DNA of 64,000 nt from Acinetobacter populi. Lineage in GTDB: Bacteria; Pseudomonadota; Gammaproteobacteria; Pseudomonadales; Moraxellaceae. The stretch lies in the NCBI RefSeq assembly GCF_002174125.1, contig NZ_NEXX01000001.1, forward strand, positions 496,001-560,000, given 5' to 3'. The position numbers and the translations under genes are program-made. Below are positions 1 through 8,401 of this stretch, one piece after another; position 1 is the stretch's first letter; each line of letters begins with the position of its first letter. The notes below the pieces were generated by a model. It searched no databases. It saw only the letters and a program-made list of their open reading frames with translations, and was not told where the DNA came from.

Positions 1-1
1 G

Positions 2-124
2 ATTAATGACCAAATGCTACAACAGCGTTTATGGATCAGTTTAAACAATATCCGCTACAGTTTTTGTCATTCTGCCCCCGTAATTCCGACACCAAATTCA
101 ATGGCAATGGGTAATGGCATATGA
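2..124 (+). CDS. FUSC/AaeB-type efflux protein, C-terminal fragment (5' cut by window)
   Basis: An open frame runs in from the left edge and stops at 122-124; only the last 40 residues are visible and they carry no diagnostic motif. The stop overlaps the ATG of the DUF1656 gene in an ATGA arrangement, which implies translational coupling. The assignment rests on context: an FUSC-type inner-membrane pump usually precedes a DUF1656 protein and an HlyD adaptor in aaeXAB-like aromatic-acid efflux sets, and both partners follow here. The family call is inference; the reading frame and the overlap are seen directly. Confidence 0.5.
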   Translation: MNDQMLQQRLWISLNNIRYSFCHSAPVIPTPNSMAMGNGI

Positions 125-330
125 GTGAAATTAATCTTTATGGTGTGTATGTTCCTGTTCTTTTATTACAGGCTGCTGTTGCCTATCTGGTTTTTTCTTT
201 CTCCAATCGTTGGGTAGACCGATTAAACCATCAGGGCTGGATTTTATATCCCAATATTTTTTATTTGTGCTGGTATTTCGTGTGCTTATGCGCAATACAT
301 TATCTTTATCTGTTGTGTTTTGCTGTGTAA
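121..330 (+). CDS. DUF1656 small inner-membrane protein (AaeX-like)
   Basis: A 69-residue protein with two hydrophobic segments (about residues 8-28 and 44-66) and the MSEINLYGVYVP type start that is typical of DUF1656. These proteins sit between an FUSC pump and an HlyD adaptor in AaeXAB-like tripartite exporters and are thought to assist the complex, although their exact role is unknown. It overlaps the upstream frame by four bases (ATGA), and the HlyD gene starts about 30 bases downstream, so the three genes look like one operon. Confidence 0.8.
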   Translation: MSEINLYGVYVPVLLLQAAVAYLVFSFSNRWVDRLNHQGWILYPNIFYLCWYFVCLCAIHYLYLLCFAV

Positions 331-363
331 TCGCCCGCAAAATAGATTAAATTAGGCTTGGAA

Positions 364-1374
364 ATGAGAGAGAAAACAACTTTAGACCTGAAAAAAATGT
401 TACGCCCCATCATTTTGGGTATTGTTATGCTCATTGCGTTATTCACCATTATTCATTTATGGCGTTATTACAATAATGAACCTTGGACACGTGATGGTCG
501 GGTTCGTGCAGATGTGATTAACGTTGCCTCCGATATTTCCGGATTGGTTACCGAAGTTTTGGTACAGGACAACCAGACAGTAAAACAAGGTCAAGTGCTG
601 TTTAAAATTGATATTGCCCGTCAACAACTCGCTGTGCAGCAAGCCCAGTCAGACCTTGCCAAAGCCAAAGCCGCACTGGCACAAGCCGAAGCCAATGTCG
701 CCGTTGCCAATGCCAATATCGTCAAAACTCAAGCCAACATTCAACTTGCTGACAAAAATGCAAATCGTTATGCCAGTTTAATGAATGGTGCAATTTCCAA
801 ACAGGAACAGGATCAGATTTTTGCCACACGCGATCAGTCTCATGCCGAATATACTCAAATGCAAGCGGCACTCAAACAGGCTCAAGCCACGGTAAAACAG
901 CAACAAGCATTGGTGGTGGTTGCCGAAAATAATTTAGATTTGGCCAAACTAAATATGAACCGATCCAAAGTCGTCGCACCTGCCGATGGTACGTTATCCA
1001 ACTTCTCACTACGAGTCGGCAATTATGTACAAACCGGACAAGCCATTGCTGCCTTGGTTGACCGTCAGCAAATGTATGTCGTGGGTTATTTTGAAGAAAC
1101 CAAACTGAATAAAATTCATATTGGAGATACCGCCAGTGTGCAATTGATGGGTGATAGCGAACAGCTCAAAGGCCATGTACAAGGCATTGCTTCCGGCATT
1201 GAAGATCGTGAACGCACAACCAGTTCTGGTTTACTGGCCAATGTCAACCCGACTTTTACTTGGGTACGTCTGGCTCAGCGAGTTCCGGTCAAAATTGTTC
1301 TGGATCAGGTACCTAGCAATTCCCTCGCCTTCGTTGCTGGTCGGACAGCAACCGTTAAAATTCTGGAAAAATAA
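364..1374 (+). CDS. HlyD/EmrA-family periplasmic adaptor (AaeA-like)
   Basis: A membrane fusion protein of about 336 residues. One transmembrane anchor lies near residues 15-33. A split lipoyl/barrel-sandwich half follows (around DVINVASDISGLVTEV), then an alanine/glutamine-rich coiled-coil hairpin of roughly 120 residues. The second lipoyl half is around SKVVAPADGTLSNFSLRVG, followed by a beta-barrel domain. It would connect the inner-membrane pump to an outer-membrane channel not encoded here. A TTG at 358 is in frame; I prefer the ATG at 364. The substrate is unknown; by family resemblance, aromatic carboxylates or drugs. A terminator follows. Confidence 0.85.
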   Translation: MREKTTLDLKKMLRPIILGIVMLIALFTIIHLWRYYNNEPWTRDGRVRADVINVASDISGLVTEVLVQDNQTVKQGQVLFKIDIARQQLAVQQAQSDLAKAKAALAQAEANVAVANANIVKTQANIQLADKNANRYASLMNGAISKQEQDQIFATRDQSHAEYTQMQAALKQAQATVKQQQALVVVAENNLDLAKLNMNRSKVVAPADGTLSNFSLRVGNYVQTGQAIAALVDRQQMYVVGYFEETKLNKIHIGDTASVQLMGDSEQLKGHVQGIASGIEDRERTTSSGLLANVNPTFTWVRLAQRVPVKIVLDQVPSNSLAFVAGRTATVKILEK

Positions 1375-1416
1375 ACAACAATAATAAAATTCAACCGCTT
1401 TCTAAGTTTCCCTCTG

Positions 1417-1457
1417 CGCCTAATCAGATTTGCAACGTCTGGCTAGGCGTTTTTTTT
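1417..1457 (+). terminator. Rho-independent terminator after the HlyD gene
   Basis: A CGCCTA/TAGGCG stem (1417-1422 with 1444-1449), extended inside by a CAGA/TCTG pairing, is followed directly by eight T residues. It closes the efflux operon before dgt. Confidence 0.8.
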
Positions 1458-1546
1458 GCGTCGAGCTATGTCGTGATAGAGATGCAAAAATATAAAATCC
1501 ATGACATGATCTCTTTCTATAAAGAAATAAATAGAGTATAGAATAT

Positions 1547-2884
1547 ATGCCGAATCAAATGGATTGGGTCAATTTACTGGCAGCATCCCGTTTGGGAAGT
1601 AAAAAAAGCTCCAGAGAACAAGCACGTAGCCCCTTTCACAAAGACTATGACCGAATTATTTTTTCACAAAGTTTCAGGCAACTCAATCGTAAAACGCAGG
1701 TCCACCCCTTAACCCAGCATGACGGGATTCATACTCGGTTGACACATTCACTTGAAGTTTCCTGTATTGGTCGCTCACTTGGCATGCTGGCAGCAGAAAA
1801 AATAGAAAAATACTTACCAGCATGGATTAGCCCTGCCGATGTCGGGGCGATTATTCAAGCCGCATGTCTGGCGCATGATATTGGTAATCCGCCCTTTGGT
1901 CATGCCGGTGAATATGCTATTCGCGACTGGTTCGATCAGACCTATCATGCCAAACCCTACTTGTTTAGCGAAGAACAATGGGCCGATTTACGTCAGTTTG
2001 AAGGCAATGCACAGGGTTTACGGGTATTAACCCGTCTGGACTACCATCCCAATGATGGTGGTATGCGTTTAACCTATGCAACCTTAGGCGCTTATCTAAA
2101 ATATCCTTGGTTAAGTCAAATTATTGATGATACCCAACATCAGCCCAATTATCTGCGTCCAAAATTTGGATGTTACCGTAGTGAAAAAGCCCTATTACAA
2201 TTGATTGCCGAACAACTGGGTCTGATTCAACTGGGAGACTATCATTATTGTCGCCATCCATTGACTTATCTACTCGAAGCAGCCGATGACATCTGTTATG
2301 CCCTAATCGATCTTGAAGATGGCATTGTGCTGAATATGCTGTCCTATGAAGAAGTTGAGCCGATTTTTATCGACCTGATTGCCGACTATGGCTTGCCAGA
2401 AGAACTTGCACAAAACACCTCATGGCAACAAAAAATTGCCGCATTGCGTGGACGTGCCATGAAGCGGCTGGTCGATGAAGTGACCAGTGCCTTTGCCCAT
2501 CATCATGATGAACTGCTATCTGGCAACTTGCCACATGGACTATTACATTATTGCAGTGCCGATATTTCACAAGGCATTCACCGTGCCAAAAATCTGGCAC
2601 GAGAGAAAATCTTCAACCATCGCAGCAAAGCAGATTTAGAGCTATTGGCACATGCCAGTTTGCAGCATTTACTTAATGCCTTTATTCCACTTACCGATCC
2701 GAACCGTCGGGTGAGCTTTAAGGAGCAGCGCTTGATGGTGATATTAACCAGTTTGGGCATTACCCTATCTGACGACTACTATCAAAACGTGTTGCAGGTT
2801 CTGGATATGATCAGCAAATTTTCCGACCATCAAGCCTATGCGATTTCACAGGAATTACAGGGCAATAAAATTGGTTTGTTATAA
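1547..2884 (+). CDS. dgt: dGTP triphosphohydrolase (dGTPase) family protein
   Basis: A 445-residue HD-domain enzyme that hydrolyses dNTPs, classically dGTP, to the nucleoside and inorganic triphosphate. The metal site is visible: His67 in RLTHS, His110-Asp111 in AHDIGNPPFGHAGE, and a later Asp in EAADDICYALIDLEDG. The N-terminal SREQARSPFHKDYDRIIFS stretch is typical of the Dgt family. The length fits the medium-length Dgt subtype rather than the about 505-residue E. coli enzyme, so the preferred nucleotide is uncertain. It is transcribed alone downstream of a terminator. Confidence 0.88.
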   Translation: MPNQMDWVNLLAASRLGSKKSSREQARSPFHKDYDRIIFSQSFRQLNRKTQVHPLTQHDGIHTRLTHSLEVSCIGRSLGMLAAEKIEKYLPAWISPADVGAIIQAACLAHDIGNPPFGHAGEYAIRDWFDQTYHAKPYLFSEEQWADLRQFEGNAQGLRVLTRLDYHPNDGGMRLTYATLGAYLKYPWLSQIIDDTQHQPNYLRPKFGCYRSEKALLQLIAEQLGLIQLGDYHYCRHPLTYLLEAADDICYALIDLEDGIVLNMLSYEEVEPIFIDLIADYGLPEELAQNTSWQQKIAALRGRAMKRLVDEVTSAFAHHHDELLSGNLPHGLLHYCSADISQGIHRAKNLAREKIFNHRSKADLELLAHASLQHLLNAFIPLTDPNRRVSFKEQRLMVILTSLGITLSDDYYQNVLQVLDMISKFSDHQAYAISQELQGNKIGLL

Positions 2885-2935
2885 CTAATAATATTTTAGT
2901 TAATATCAGAATTTGCCAAGGACCGATCATTCTAT

Positions 2936-3565
2936 ATGCCTCAAGCCCATAAAACACTTGAACAGCAATTAATCACAATCATTCATGATTCTGTCTGGTT
3001 TATGCAAGCATTATCAGCTGCACAAGACATGAATTTTTCATCATGGTGTATTGGGGCAGGCGCAGTGCGTAATTTAGTCTGGGATCATTTACATGGTTAT
3101 CAACATTCTTCGTATTTACATGATATTGATTTGGCTTATTTCGATCCAGATGAAAATATTGGTATGGAAAATAAACATCAAGCCATATTATCGCAAAAAT
3201 CACCAGCTTTTCCGTGGGAAGTAACCAATCAAGCCTATGTCCATTATTGGTATAAACAGTATTTTGGTTATACTGTCCCTGCTTTGACCTCCCTAGAATC
3301 AGCAATTGCAACATGGCCAGAATATGCAACCTCGGTAGGTATTACATTGACGCCCAAGAATGATATTCAAATTATTGCACCTTATGGTCTCAATGATCTA
3401 TTTGCAATGCATGTTCGACGAAATCCAGAACGTGTCGATATTGCCACTTATCGCCAACGAATTTTATCTAAACGTTATCAGGAACGCTGGCCTCAAGTGA
3501 CAATATTCCCAGAATCATCTATATTTGCAAACCACAGCTCTACGCTCAATCCTATGAGAAATTGA
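2936..3565 (+). CDS. Nucleotidyltransferase-fold protein (COG3575/DUF925 type)
   Basis: A 209-residue protein resembling the widespread uncharacterised DUF925/NTP_transf_6 family. The nucleotidyltransferase-like signature is present: GAGAVRNLVWD at residues 40-50 (G-x-G-x-x-R) followed by DIDLAYFD at 63-70, supplying the paired acidic residues. The C-terminal half has the usual basic end (RRNPERVDIATYRQRILSK). Biochemical function in this family is not established, and a transferase activity is only inferred from the fold. It sits about 50 bases after dgt and 30 bases before ruvA, possibly co-transcribed with one of them. Confidence 0.78.
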   Translation: MPQAHKTLEQQLITIIHDSVWFMQALSAAQDMNFSSWCIGAGAVRNLVWDHLHGYQHSSYLHDIDLAYFDPDENIGMENKHQAILSQKSPAFPWEVTNQAYVHYWYKQYFGYTVPALTSLESAIATWPEYATSVGITLTPKNDIQIIAPYGLNDLFAMHVRRNPERVDIATYRQRILSKRYQERWPQVTIFPESSIFANHSSTLNPMRN

Positions 3566-3595
3566 AATCTCCATTCATCTTAAAGTAAAAGTATT

Positions 3596-4213
3596 ATGAT
3601 CGGTTCACTGACAGGCGAAGTTATTTATTTAGAAGCCCCTACTGTAATTTTAAATGTAGGTGGCGTCGGCTATGAAGTGGATACGCCACTTTCAACCTTT
3701 TGCCAACTTAAAAAAGGCGAAAATACCACGTTATGGACGCATTTTGTGGTACGTGAAGATGCCCAGCAACTCTATGGTTTTTTAGATGCACAGGATAAAA
3801 TCATCTTTCGTACCCTGCTCAAAGTCAATGGTATCGGTGCCAGAATGGCCTTAGGTATTTTATCCAGCCTAAGTGTAGAAATGCTGATTCACACCATTGA
3901 ACACGAAGATGTCAATACACTGATCAAAGTTCCCGGAATTGGCAAGAAAACTGCCGAACGCTTGATCATCGAATTAAGAGATCGTTTTAAAGCACTGAGT
4001 AAAACGTCCAGCGCAACAACGTCACCTGATCTAGAACGTTTACAGTTTTTACCCGATTCTCCTGTGGCTGAGGCAGAAGCAGCACTGGTGTCTTTGGGCT
4101 ATAAACCAATTGAAGCACAAAAAGCAGTGGCTGCTGTGAAAAATAGCGATCTTAAAAACAGTCAGGACAGTGCAGAATTAATTCGTGCTGCATTAAAATC
4201 GATGATGAAATAA
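3596..4213 (+). CDS. ruvA: Holliday junction DNA helicase subunit RuvA
   Basis: A 205-residue protein with the standard RuvA architecture. There is an N-terminal OB-fold (MIGSLTGEVIYLEAP...), two helix-hairpin-helix motifs (LLKVNGIGARMALGIL and LIKVPGIGKKTAERLIIEL), and a flexible linker rich in Ser/Thr. The small C-terminal domain contacts RuvB. RuvA tetramers hold the four-way junction and load RuvB. It lies 20 bases upstream of ruvB in the conserved ruvAB order; ruvC is not adjacent. Confidence 0.97.
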   Translation: MIGSLTGEVIYLEAPTVILNVGGVGYEVDTPLSTFCQLKKGENTTLWTHFVVREDAQQLYGFLDAQDKIIFRTLLKVNGIGARMALGILSSLSVEMLIHTIEHEDVNTLIKVPGIGKKTAERLIIELRDRFKALSKTSSATTSPDLERLQFLPDSPVAEAEAALVSLGYKPIEAQKAVAAVKNSDLKNSQDSAELIRAALKSMMK

Positions 4214-4233
4214 ACAGGATGCGATAAATCACC

Positions 4234-5232
4234 ATGCAAGATCGACTGATTAGTGGCACAGAAAAACCCGAAGACCAATTTGATCGTGCCATTCGCCCCA
4301 CTTCACTTGCCGATTATGTTGGGCAACCTGTCGTGCGTGAACAAATGGAAATTTTTATTGGCGCAGCGCGTGGTCGTGGTGAAGCCCTAGATCATACTCT
4401 GATTTTTGGCCCACCGGGTTTGGGTAAAACCACACTGGCCAATATTATTGCCCGTGAAATGGGCAGTAATCTGAAATCAACCTCTGGTCCTGTGCTGGAA
4501 CGTGCCGGTGATCTAGCAGCTATGCTGACCAACCTTGAAGAAGGTGATGTTTTATTTATCGACGAAATTCATCGTCTTTCCCCAGTGATTGAAGAAATTC
4601 TCTACCCTGCCATGGAAGATTATCAACTGGACATCATGATCGGTGAAGGTCCGGCTGCCAGATCAATCAAACTGGATTTACCGCCTTTTACCTTAGTTGC
4701 AGCAACCACTCGTGCTGGTCTACTGACCTCACCTTTACGTGATCGTTTTGGTATTGTACAACGACTGGAATTCTATTCGGTTGAAGATTTAACCAGTATT
4801 GTAGGTCGTTCTGCCCGTCTTATGGATGTGCCAATTACCGAAAATGGTGCCATGGAAATTGCCCGACGTTCCCGCGGTACACCACGTATCACCAATCGCT
4901 TATTACGTCGAGTACGTGATTATGCACAGGTGAAAGGCACAGGTGAAGTGACACAGGGCATGGCGCAACGCGCGCTAGATATGCTCAATGTCGATAAAGA
5001 TGGTCTGGACACGTTGGATCGTCGCTATTTATCCATGTTACTGGAACGTTTTGATGGTGGTCCGGCAGGCGTCGAATCCTTGGCAGCGGCTATGGCAGAA
5101 GACAGCGGAACGCTAGAAGATGTGATCGAACCTTATCTGATTCAGCAAGGATATGTGATGCGTACCGCACGAGGCCGCATTGCCACCAATATGGCCTATC
5201 TGCAATTTGGTATGGAACCGCCTGAGCGCTGA
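4234..5232 (+). CDS. ruvB: Holliday junction branch-migration ATPase RuvB
   Basis: A 332-residue AAA+ motor that drives branch migration with RuvA. Walker A is GPPGLGKTT (residues 59-67) and Walker B ends in FIDEIHRL (about 108-115). Sensor 1 is at VAATTRAG, an arginine-finger region is around SPLRDRFG, and there is a winged-helix C-terminal DNA-binding domain ([15 protein letters not shown]). Length is normal. It is the second gene of ruvAB and converges on the mutarotase gene; no strong terminator is visible in the 75-base gap. Confidence 0.97.
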   Translation: MQDRLISGTEKPEDQFDRAIRPTSLADYVGQPVVREQMEIFIGAARGRGEALDHTLIFGPPGLGKTTLANIIAREMGSNLKSTSGPVLERAGDLAAMLTNLEEGDVLFIDEIHRLSPVIEEILYPAMEDYQLDIMIGEGPAARSIKLDLPPFTLVAATTRAGLLTSPLRDRFGIVQRLEFYSVEDLTSIVGRSARLMDVPITENGAMEIARRSRGTPRITNRLLRRVRDYAQVKGTGEVTQGMAQRALDMLNVDKDGLDTLDRRYLSMLLERFDGGPAGVESLAAAMAEDSGTLEDVIEPYLIQQGYVMRTARGRIATNMAYLQFGMEPPER

Positions 5233-5307
5233 TCACTGCGTAAAGAGATAATGTTTGCCTAAAAAAACCACTGGCATATATATGCATCGCTCAACTTGTC
5301 ACTCTAT

Positions 5308-6213
5308 CTATCGTTTAGATGAGGACAATGTTTGTTGAAACTGAATCGTTTGCCCTGCCGCAAGTTGAACGGTTTCACCAATCTGCCCACATTCCAGACA
5401 CACAAATTTTTGCCAAGCGTCCTCGGCAACATCACCGAGTCGTTGTGTTTTTTCAATCCATGGATTCCATAACACCACACTTGGGCAACTTGGGCTATCA
5501 ATTGAAATCACCCTGTTCTGATCAAAAATTTGATAATGACCACCAGCTTTGGGATAAATACGATCGGTTTCCTGTTGAATGCTTGTATTTGCTTGTTCCT
5601 GTAACAGTGCTGTATCACCACGCAACTGATCAATAAAAGGGGTCTGGCTTAAACCGTCAATAACAATCGCGTGAATATCTGCAATGGCGAAATAGCTATG
5701 CCATGCAAAATTAAATGCAAAAGCCTGCTGATCAAGATTGCTTAGCTGCATAACTAAGGTCAACTCTTCTCCGCAGGTTAAACACATCTGTAGCCGAAAT
5801 GCATAATCCCAATATCGTCTGGTCTGTTCATTTGCCGTAAGTTCTAGAATAATCTGATGACCCAGTACTTCATCAAACGTCACGGAAACCAACTCCCAAT
5901 TCAGATTACGGGCGAATCCATGCGATGGGTAATCTGCATATTCTGCATGTTTTCCAAACCAGGGGAAACACAGCGGAATACCGCCCCGTATTGCCTTACC
6001 GGGTACAAAACTATTTTGTTCGGATAACCATAACAGTGCTGAATCCGCATTTTTATAGGCTTGATAGTGTAGAATTTGCCCACCTTGTAAACAAATCTGT
6101 GCATGACAAAATACATTTTGAATTTCAATAATATCTAGGTCTGTTTCTTCCCCTTTTGTATTCAATAGTTTTTTAAATTGAACATTGGTATTATGATTAA
6201 TCATTTTATTCAT
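5308..6213 (-). CDS. D-hexose-6-phosphate mutarotase (YeaD family)
   Basis: An aldose-1-epimerase-fold enzyme of about 301 residues that interconverts hexose 6-phosphate anomers. Recognisable segments are GGQILHYQ, RGGIPLCFPWFG, HGFARNLNWELVS and the FNFAWHSYFAIADI active-site region. The frame extends to 6309 upstream, but the ATG at 6213 (MNKMINHNTN) has an AGG-type ribosome site six bases before it and gives the usual family length. The upstream extension is AT-rich and looks non-coding. It is transcribed toward ruvB and appears monocistronic. Confidence 0.85.
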   Translation of the reverse strand: MNKMINHNTNVQFKKLLNTKGEETDLDIIEIQNVFCHAQICLQGGQILHYQAYKNADSALLWLSEQNSFVPGKAIRGGIPLCFPWFGKHAEYADYPSHGFARNLNWELVSVTFDEVLGHQIILELTANEQTRRYWDYAFRLQMCLTCGEELTLVMQLSNLDQQAFAFNFAWHSYFAIADIHAIVIDGLSQTPFIDQLRGDTALLQEQANTSIQQETDRIYPKAGGHYQIFDQNRVISIDSPSCPSVVLWNPWIEKTQRLGDVAEDAWQKFVCLECGQIGETVQLAAGQTIQFQQTLSSSKR

Positions 6214-6359
6214 CAAACCTGTATATAAAAATTTCTCTAAAACTAACGTCGATTCTGGATAAAAGCATTTGTTTTGTATAAATAAAATCAATTTCAATGA
6301 AAGAATCACGACGGAGTCTTACAAGATTAAGCATATTTTAGGATAAACCTTCGGTTCGA

Positions 6360-6385
6360 CCTACTTTTCTTTCGGGAAAAGTAGG
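6360..6385. repeat. Perfect 10-bp inverted repeat (hairpin)
   Basis: CCTACTTTTC at 6360-6369 pairs exactly with GAAAAGTAGG at 6376-6385 around a six-base loop, TTTCGG. No T tract follows, so it is not a normal terminator. It lies immediately before the larger inverted repeat at 6397-6496 and probably belongs to the same element. Confidence 0.7.
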
Positions 6386-6396
6386 CAAAACCATTT

Positions 6397-6496
6397 GTCC
6401 GCTGCAAACTCGGTCAAATATCGCTAAAAAACAAATTAATTCAAAAACATTATCTTGCAAATAATTTGCTGACCTCGAACAAGCAGCGGACGCTGC
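6397..6496. repeat. Long-range inverted repeat, probable dispersed intergenic element
   Basis: GTCCGCTGC (6397-6405) is mirrored by GCAGCGGAC (6483-6491). Inside these, CGGTCAAAT is roughly mirrored by ATTTGCTGACC. A second small hairpin, GCAGC-GGAC-GCTGC, occupies 6483-6496. The arms enclose about 75 bases of AT-rich sequence. The layout suggests a folded RNA/DNA element of the REP or miniature-element kind; I have an unverified impression of similar stretches in other Acinetobacter genomes. There is no coding potential. Confidence 0.55.
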
Positions 6497-6795
6497 TACG
6501 AAATTGATTTCTTCTACTCATCTTATCCCGAATTCACGTTAAAATTACATCTATGGATATATGACATTCTAAATTAAAAAATGCAGATCTTCTCGGACCT
6601 AATACGTTATCTTCTTTCCTAACAACATACATGACGCTTTGAACACTTGTGCCATTTGAGACAGCTTGCAATATGCTAAACTGCGATGACATAAATCTCC
6701 AGTTTTGAAGCATACAATTTTATGGATGCTTTATTTGGTTGTGCGTTATTTAGCAATCATCATCTTCAGGTCTCATGGCTAGCATTTGAGTAAGA

Positions 6796-7215
6796 ATGGA
6801 CAAAATCATGGCAAATCAATTTACATTCCCCATCCGTGTTTATATTGAAGATACCGATGCAGGTGGGATCGTCTATCATGCCAATCACATTAAATATATG
6901 GAACGAACTCGTACCGAATGGCTTCGGGCATCAGGCTTTGAGCATTATTGGCATCAAACCGACTATAATTTTGTGGTACATGAAATTTCGGTAAAATACC
7001 ATAGACCAATTTTAATGGATGATTTAGTTACTGTTACAGCACGTGTAGTTTCTTGCAAATCTGCATCTTTTTCCTTGATACAGGAAATATATCGTGGTGA
7101 AATACTGCTGGCTTCTGGTGAAGTTACGATTGCATGTCTATCTACCGATATGCGACCAAAAAAACTACCAGAAAAACTAAGAGCGATGATTCTTGAAGCC
7201 ATCCAAGAAAACTAA
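6796..7215 (+). CDS. ybgC: Tol-Pal associated acyl-CoA thioesterase YbgC
   Basis: A 139-residue hotdog-fold thioesterase. The segment RVYIEDTDAGGIVYHANHIKYMERTRTEW carries the catalytic Asp and the DTDAGGIVYHANH signature of the 4-hydroxybenzoyl-CoA thioesterase/YbgC family. YbgC proteins hydrolyse acyl-CoA and accompany tol-pal genes, where a link to phospholipid metabolism is proposed. The ATG at 6796 (GAGTAAG upstream) is used; a second in-frame ATG is at 6808. It is the first gene of the cluster, 21 bases before tolQ. Confidence 0.93.
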   Translation: MDKIMANQFTFPIRVYIEDTDAGGIVYHANHIKYMERTRTEWLRASGFEHYWHQTDYNFVVHEISVKYHRPILMDDLVTVTARVVSCKSASFSLIQEIYRGEILLASGEVTIACLSTDMRPKKLPEKLRAMILEAIQEN

Positions 7216-7236
7216 AACGATGCGGTCACTTTCACT

Positions 7237-7935
7237 ATGCCAACAGCAACAACCGAACAGTCTTTAAACGTCATTGATCTCATCTTACACGCTGGTGTCG
7301 TGGTACAGCTTGTGATGTTACTTTTACTATTGGCCTCCATCTTGAGCTGGTATCTAATTGCCAAACTGAGCATTGGTTTTAAACAGGCTAATAAAAAAGA
7401 TCAGCAATTTGATAAAATTTTCTGGTCTGGGGCAGAATTGCCGACGTTATTTAAAAATGCGCAAACCAAACACAATCGTGATGGTCTGGAAAATATCTTT
7501 CATGACGGCTATAGCGAATTTGTAAAATTAAAAAAACGACATGCCAATCTGGAACAAAGCCTTGAAGGGACAGAACGTATATTACGAGTGAGTTTATCCC
7601 GTGAACAATCTGGTCTTGAAGCTGGTCTAAGCACACTGGCGAGTATTGGTTCCGTTGCACCCTATGTCGGTTTATTCGGTACAGTGTGGGGCATCATGAC
7701 CGCATTTATCGGCTTATCAACTGCCGAACAAGTTACCCTTGCCACGGTTGCGCCCGGTATTGCCGAAGCATTGATTGCCACAGCAATTGGTTTATTCGCA
7801 GCAATTCCTGCGGTACTTGCCTTCAACCATTTCACTGCAAAAAGTGAAGCCTTGTATGAAGAACGTGCCCTGTTTGCCGAAGAAATGACTGCACGTCTGC
7901 AACGCCAGGCTCTAGCACCTGATCTTGAAGACTAA
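7237..7935 (+). CDS. tolQ: Tol-Pal system inner-membrane protein TolQ
   Basis: A 232-residue MotA/TolQ/ExbB proton-channel protein with three membrane segments: about residues 20-42, 135-158 and 170-192. The cytoplasmic loop between TM1 and TM2 is conserved in type. SIGSVAPYVGLFGTVWGIM and TLATVAPGIAEALIATAIGLFAAIPAV are TolQ-family signatures. With TolR it uses the proton motive force to energise TolA, supporting outer-membrane constriction at division. It stands 14 bases upstream of tolR in the standard operon order. Confidence 0.96.
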   Translation: MPTATTEQSLNVIDLILHAGVVVQLVMLLLLLASILSWYLIAKLSIGFKQANKKDQQFDKIFWSGAELPTLFKNAQTKHNRDGLENIFHDGYSEFVKLKKRHANLEQSLEGTERILRVSLSREQSGLEAGLSTLASIGSVAPYVGLFGTVWGIMTAFIGLSTAEQVTLATVAPGIAEALIATAIGLFAAIPAVLAFNHFTAKSEALYEERALFAEEMTARLQRQALAPDLED

Positions 7936-7949
7936 CGGGAAGACTCATT

Positions 7950-8390
7950 ATGGCACGTCGCAATGGCAGTTTTACCCGCATCAAGAAACCGCTGAAAAGT
8001 GATATGAATGTCGTTCCGTATATTGATGTCATGCTGGTATTGCTGGTGATTTTTATGGTTACTGCACCGATGATTACCAGCAGCGTCAATGTCGATTTAC
8101 CCAAAGTCCACAGTCAGGACCAAGGTAGTGATGCCAGTGCTGCAATCTATGTGGTTTCAATTGACAAAGAAGGACAATTTTCCTTACAAGATCAGGAAAA
8201 TACAGCCACAAACCTATCTCTAGATGAGATTCAGGAAAAACTTGTGGACGCTTTTGCACAGGATCCTGAAATCAAAGTCATGATTCAAGGTGATCAGGCT
8301 GTATCCTATGGTCAAGTCATGCAACTCATGTCAAACTTGCAACAAGCCGGCTTAAAACAAGTAGGCTTAGTGACACAACCTTTAAAATAA
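7950..8390 (+). CDS. tolR: Tol-Pal system protein TolR
   Basis: A 146-residue ExbD/TolR protein. A short cytoplasmic N-terminus leads to one transmembrane helix (NVVPYIDVMLVLLVIFMVT, about residues 21-39) containing the functional Asp of the proton path (YIDVMLVLL), then a periplasmic domain. It works with TolQ as the motor for TolA. A GGAAGA ribosome site precedes the ATG. It is between tolQ and tolA. Confidence 0.95.
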   Translation: MARRNGSFTRIKKPLKSDMNVVPYIDVMLVLLVIFMVTAPMITSSVNVDLPKVHSQDQGSDASAAIYVVSIDKEGQFSLQDQENTATNLSLDEIQEKLVDAFAQDPEIKVMIQGDQAVSYGQVMQLMSNLQQAGLKQVGLVTQPLK

Positions 8391-8401
8391 GTACATCATT
8401 T

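Larger units (their letters stand above)
6214..6795. other. 580-base intergenic region with structured element
   Basis: There is no convincing gene between the mutarotase start and ybgC. The middle part (6360-6496) holds strong inverted repeats described separately. The right part (about 6540-6795) is AT-rich and presumably contains the ybgC/tol promoter; I see only imperfect -35/-10 candidates (TTGAGA at 6656 and TAAACT at 6677, spacing 15). Confidence 0.6.

Noticed and set aside
1151..1384. 77-codon frame overlapping the HlyD gene and similar overlapping frames inside dgt, leuS, ilvI and macB
   Set aside because: They lie inside genes with clear family motifs and have no ribosome site or recognisable product.
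6214..6309. 32-residue N-terminal extension of the mutarotase
   Set aside because: Family length and an AGG ribosome site support the ATG at 6213; the extension is AT-rich.
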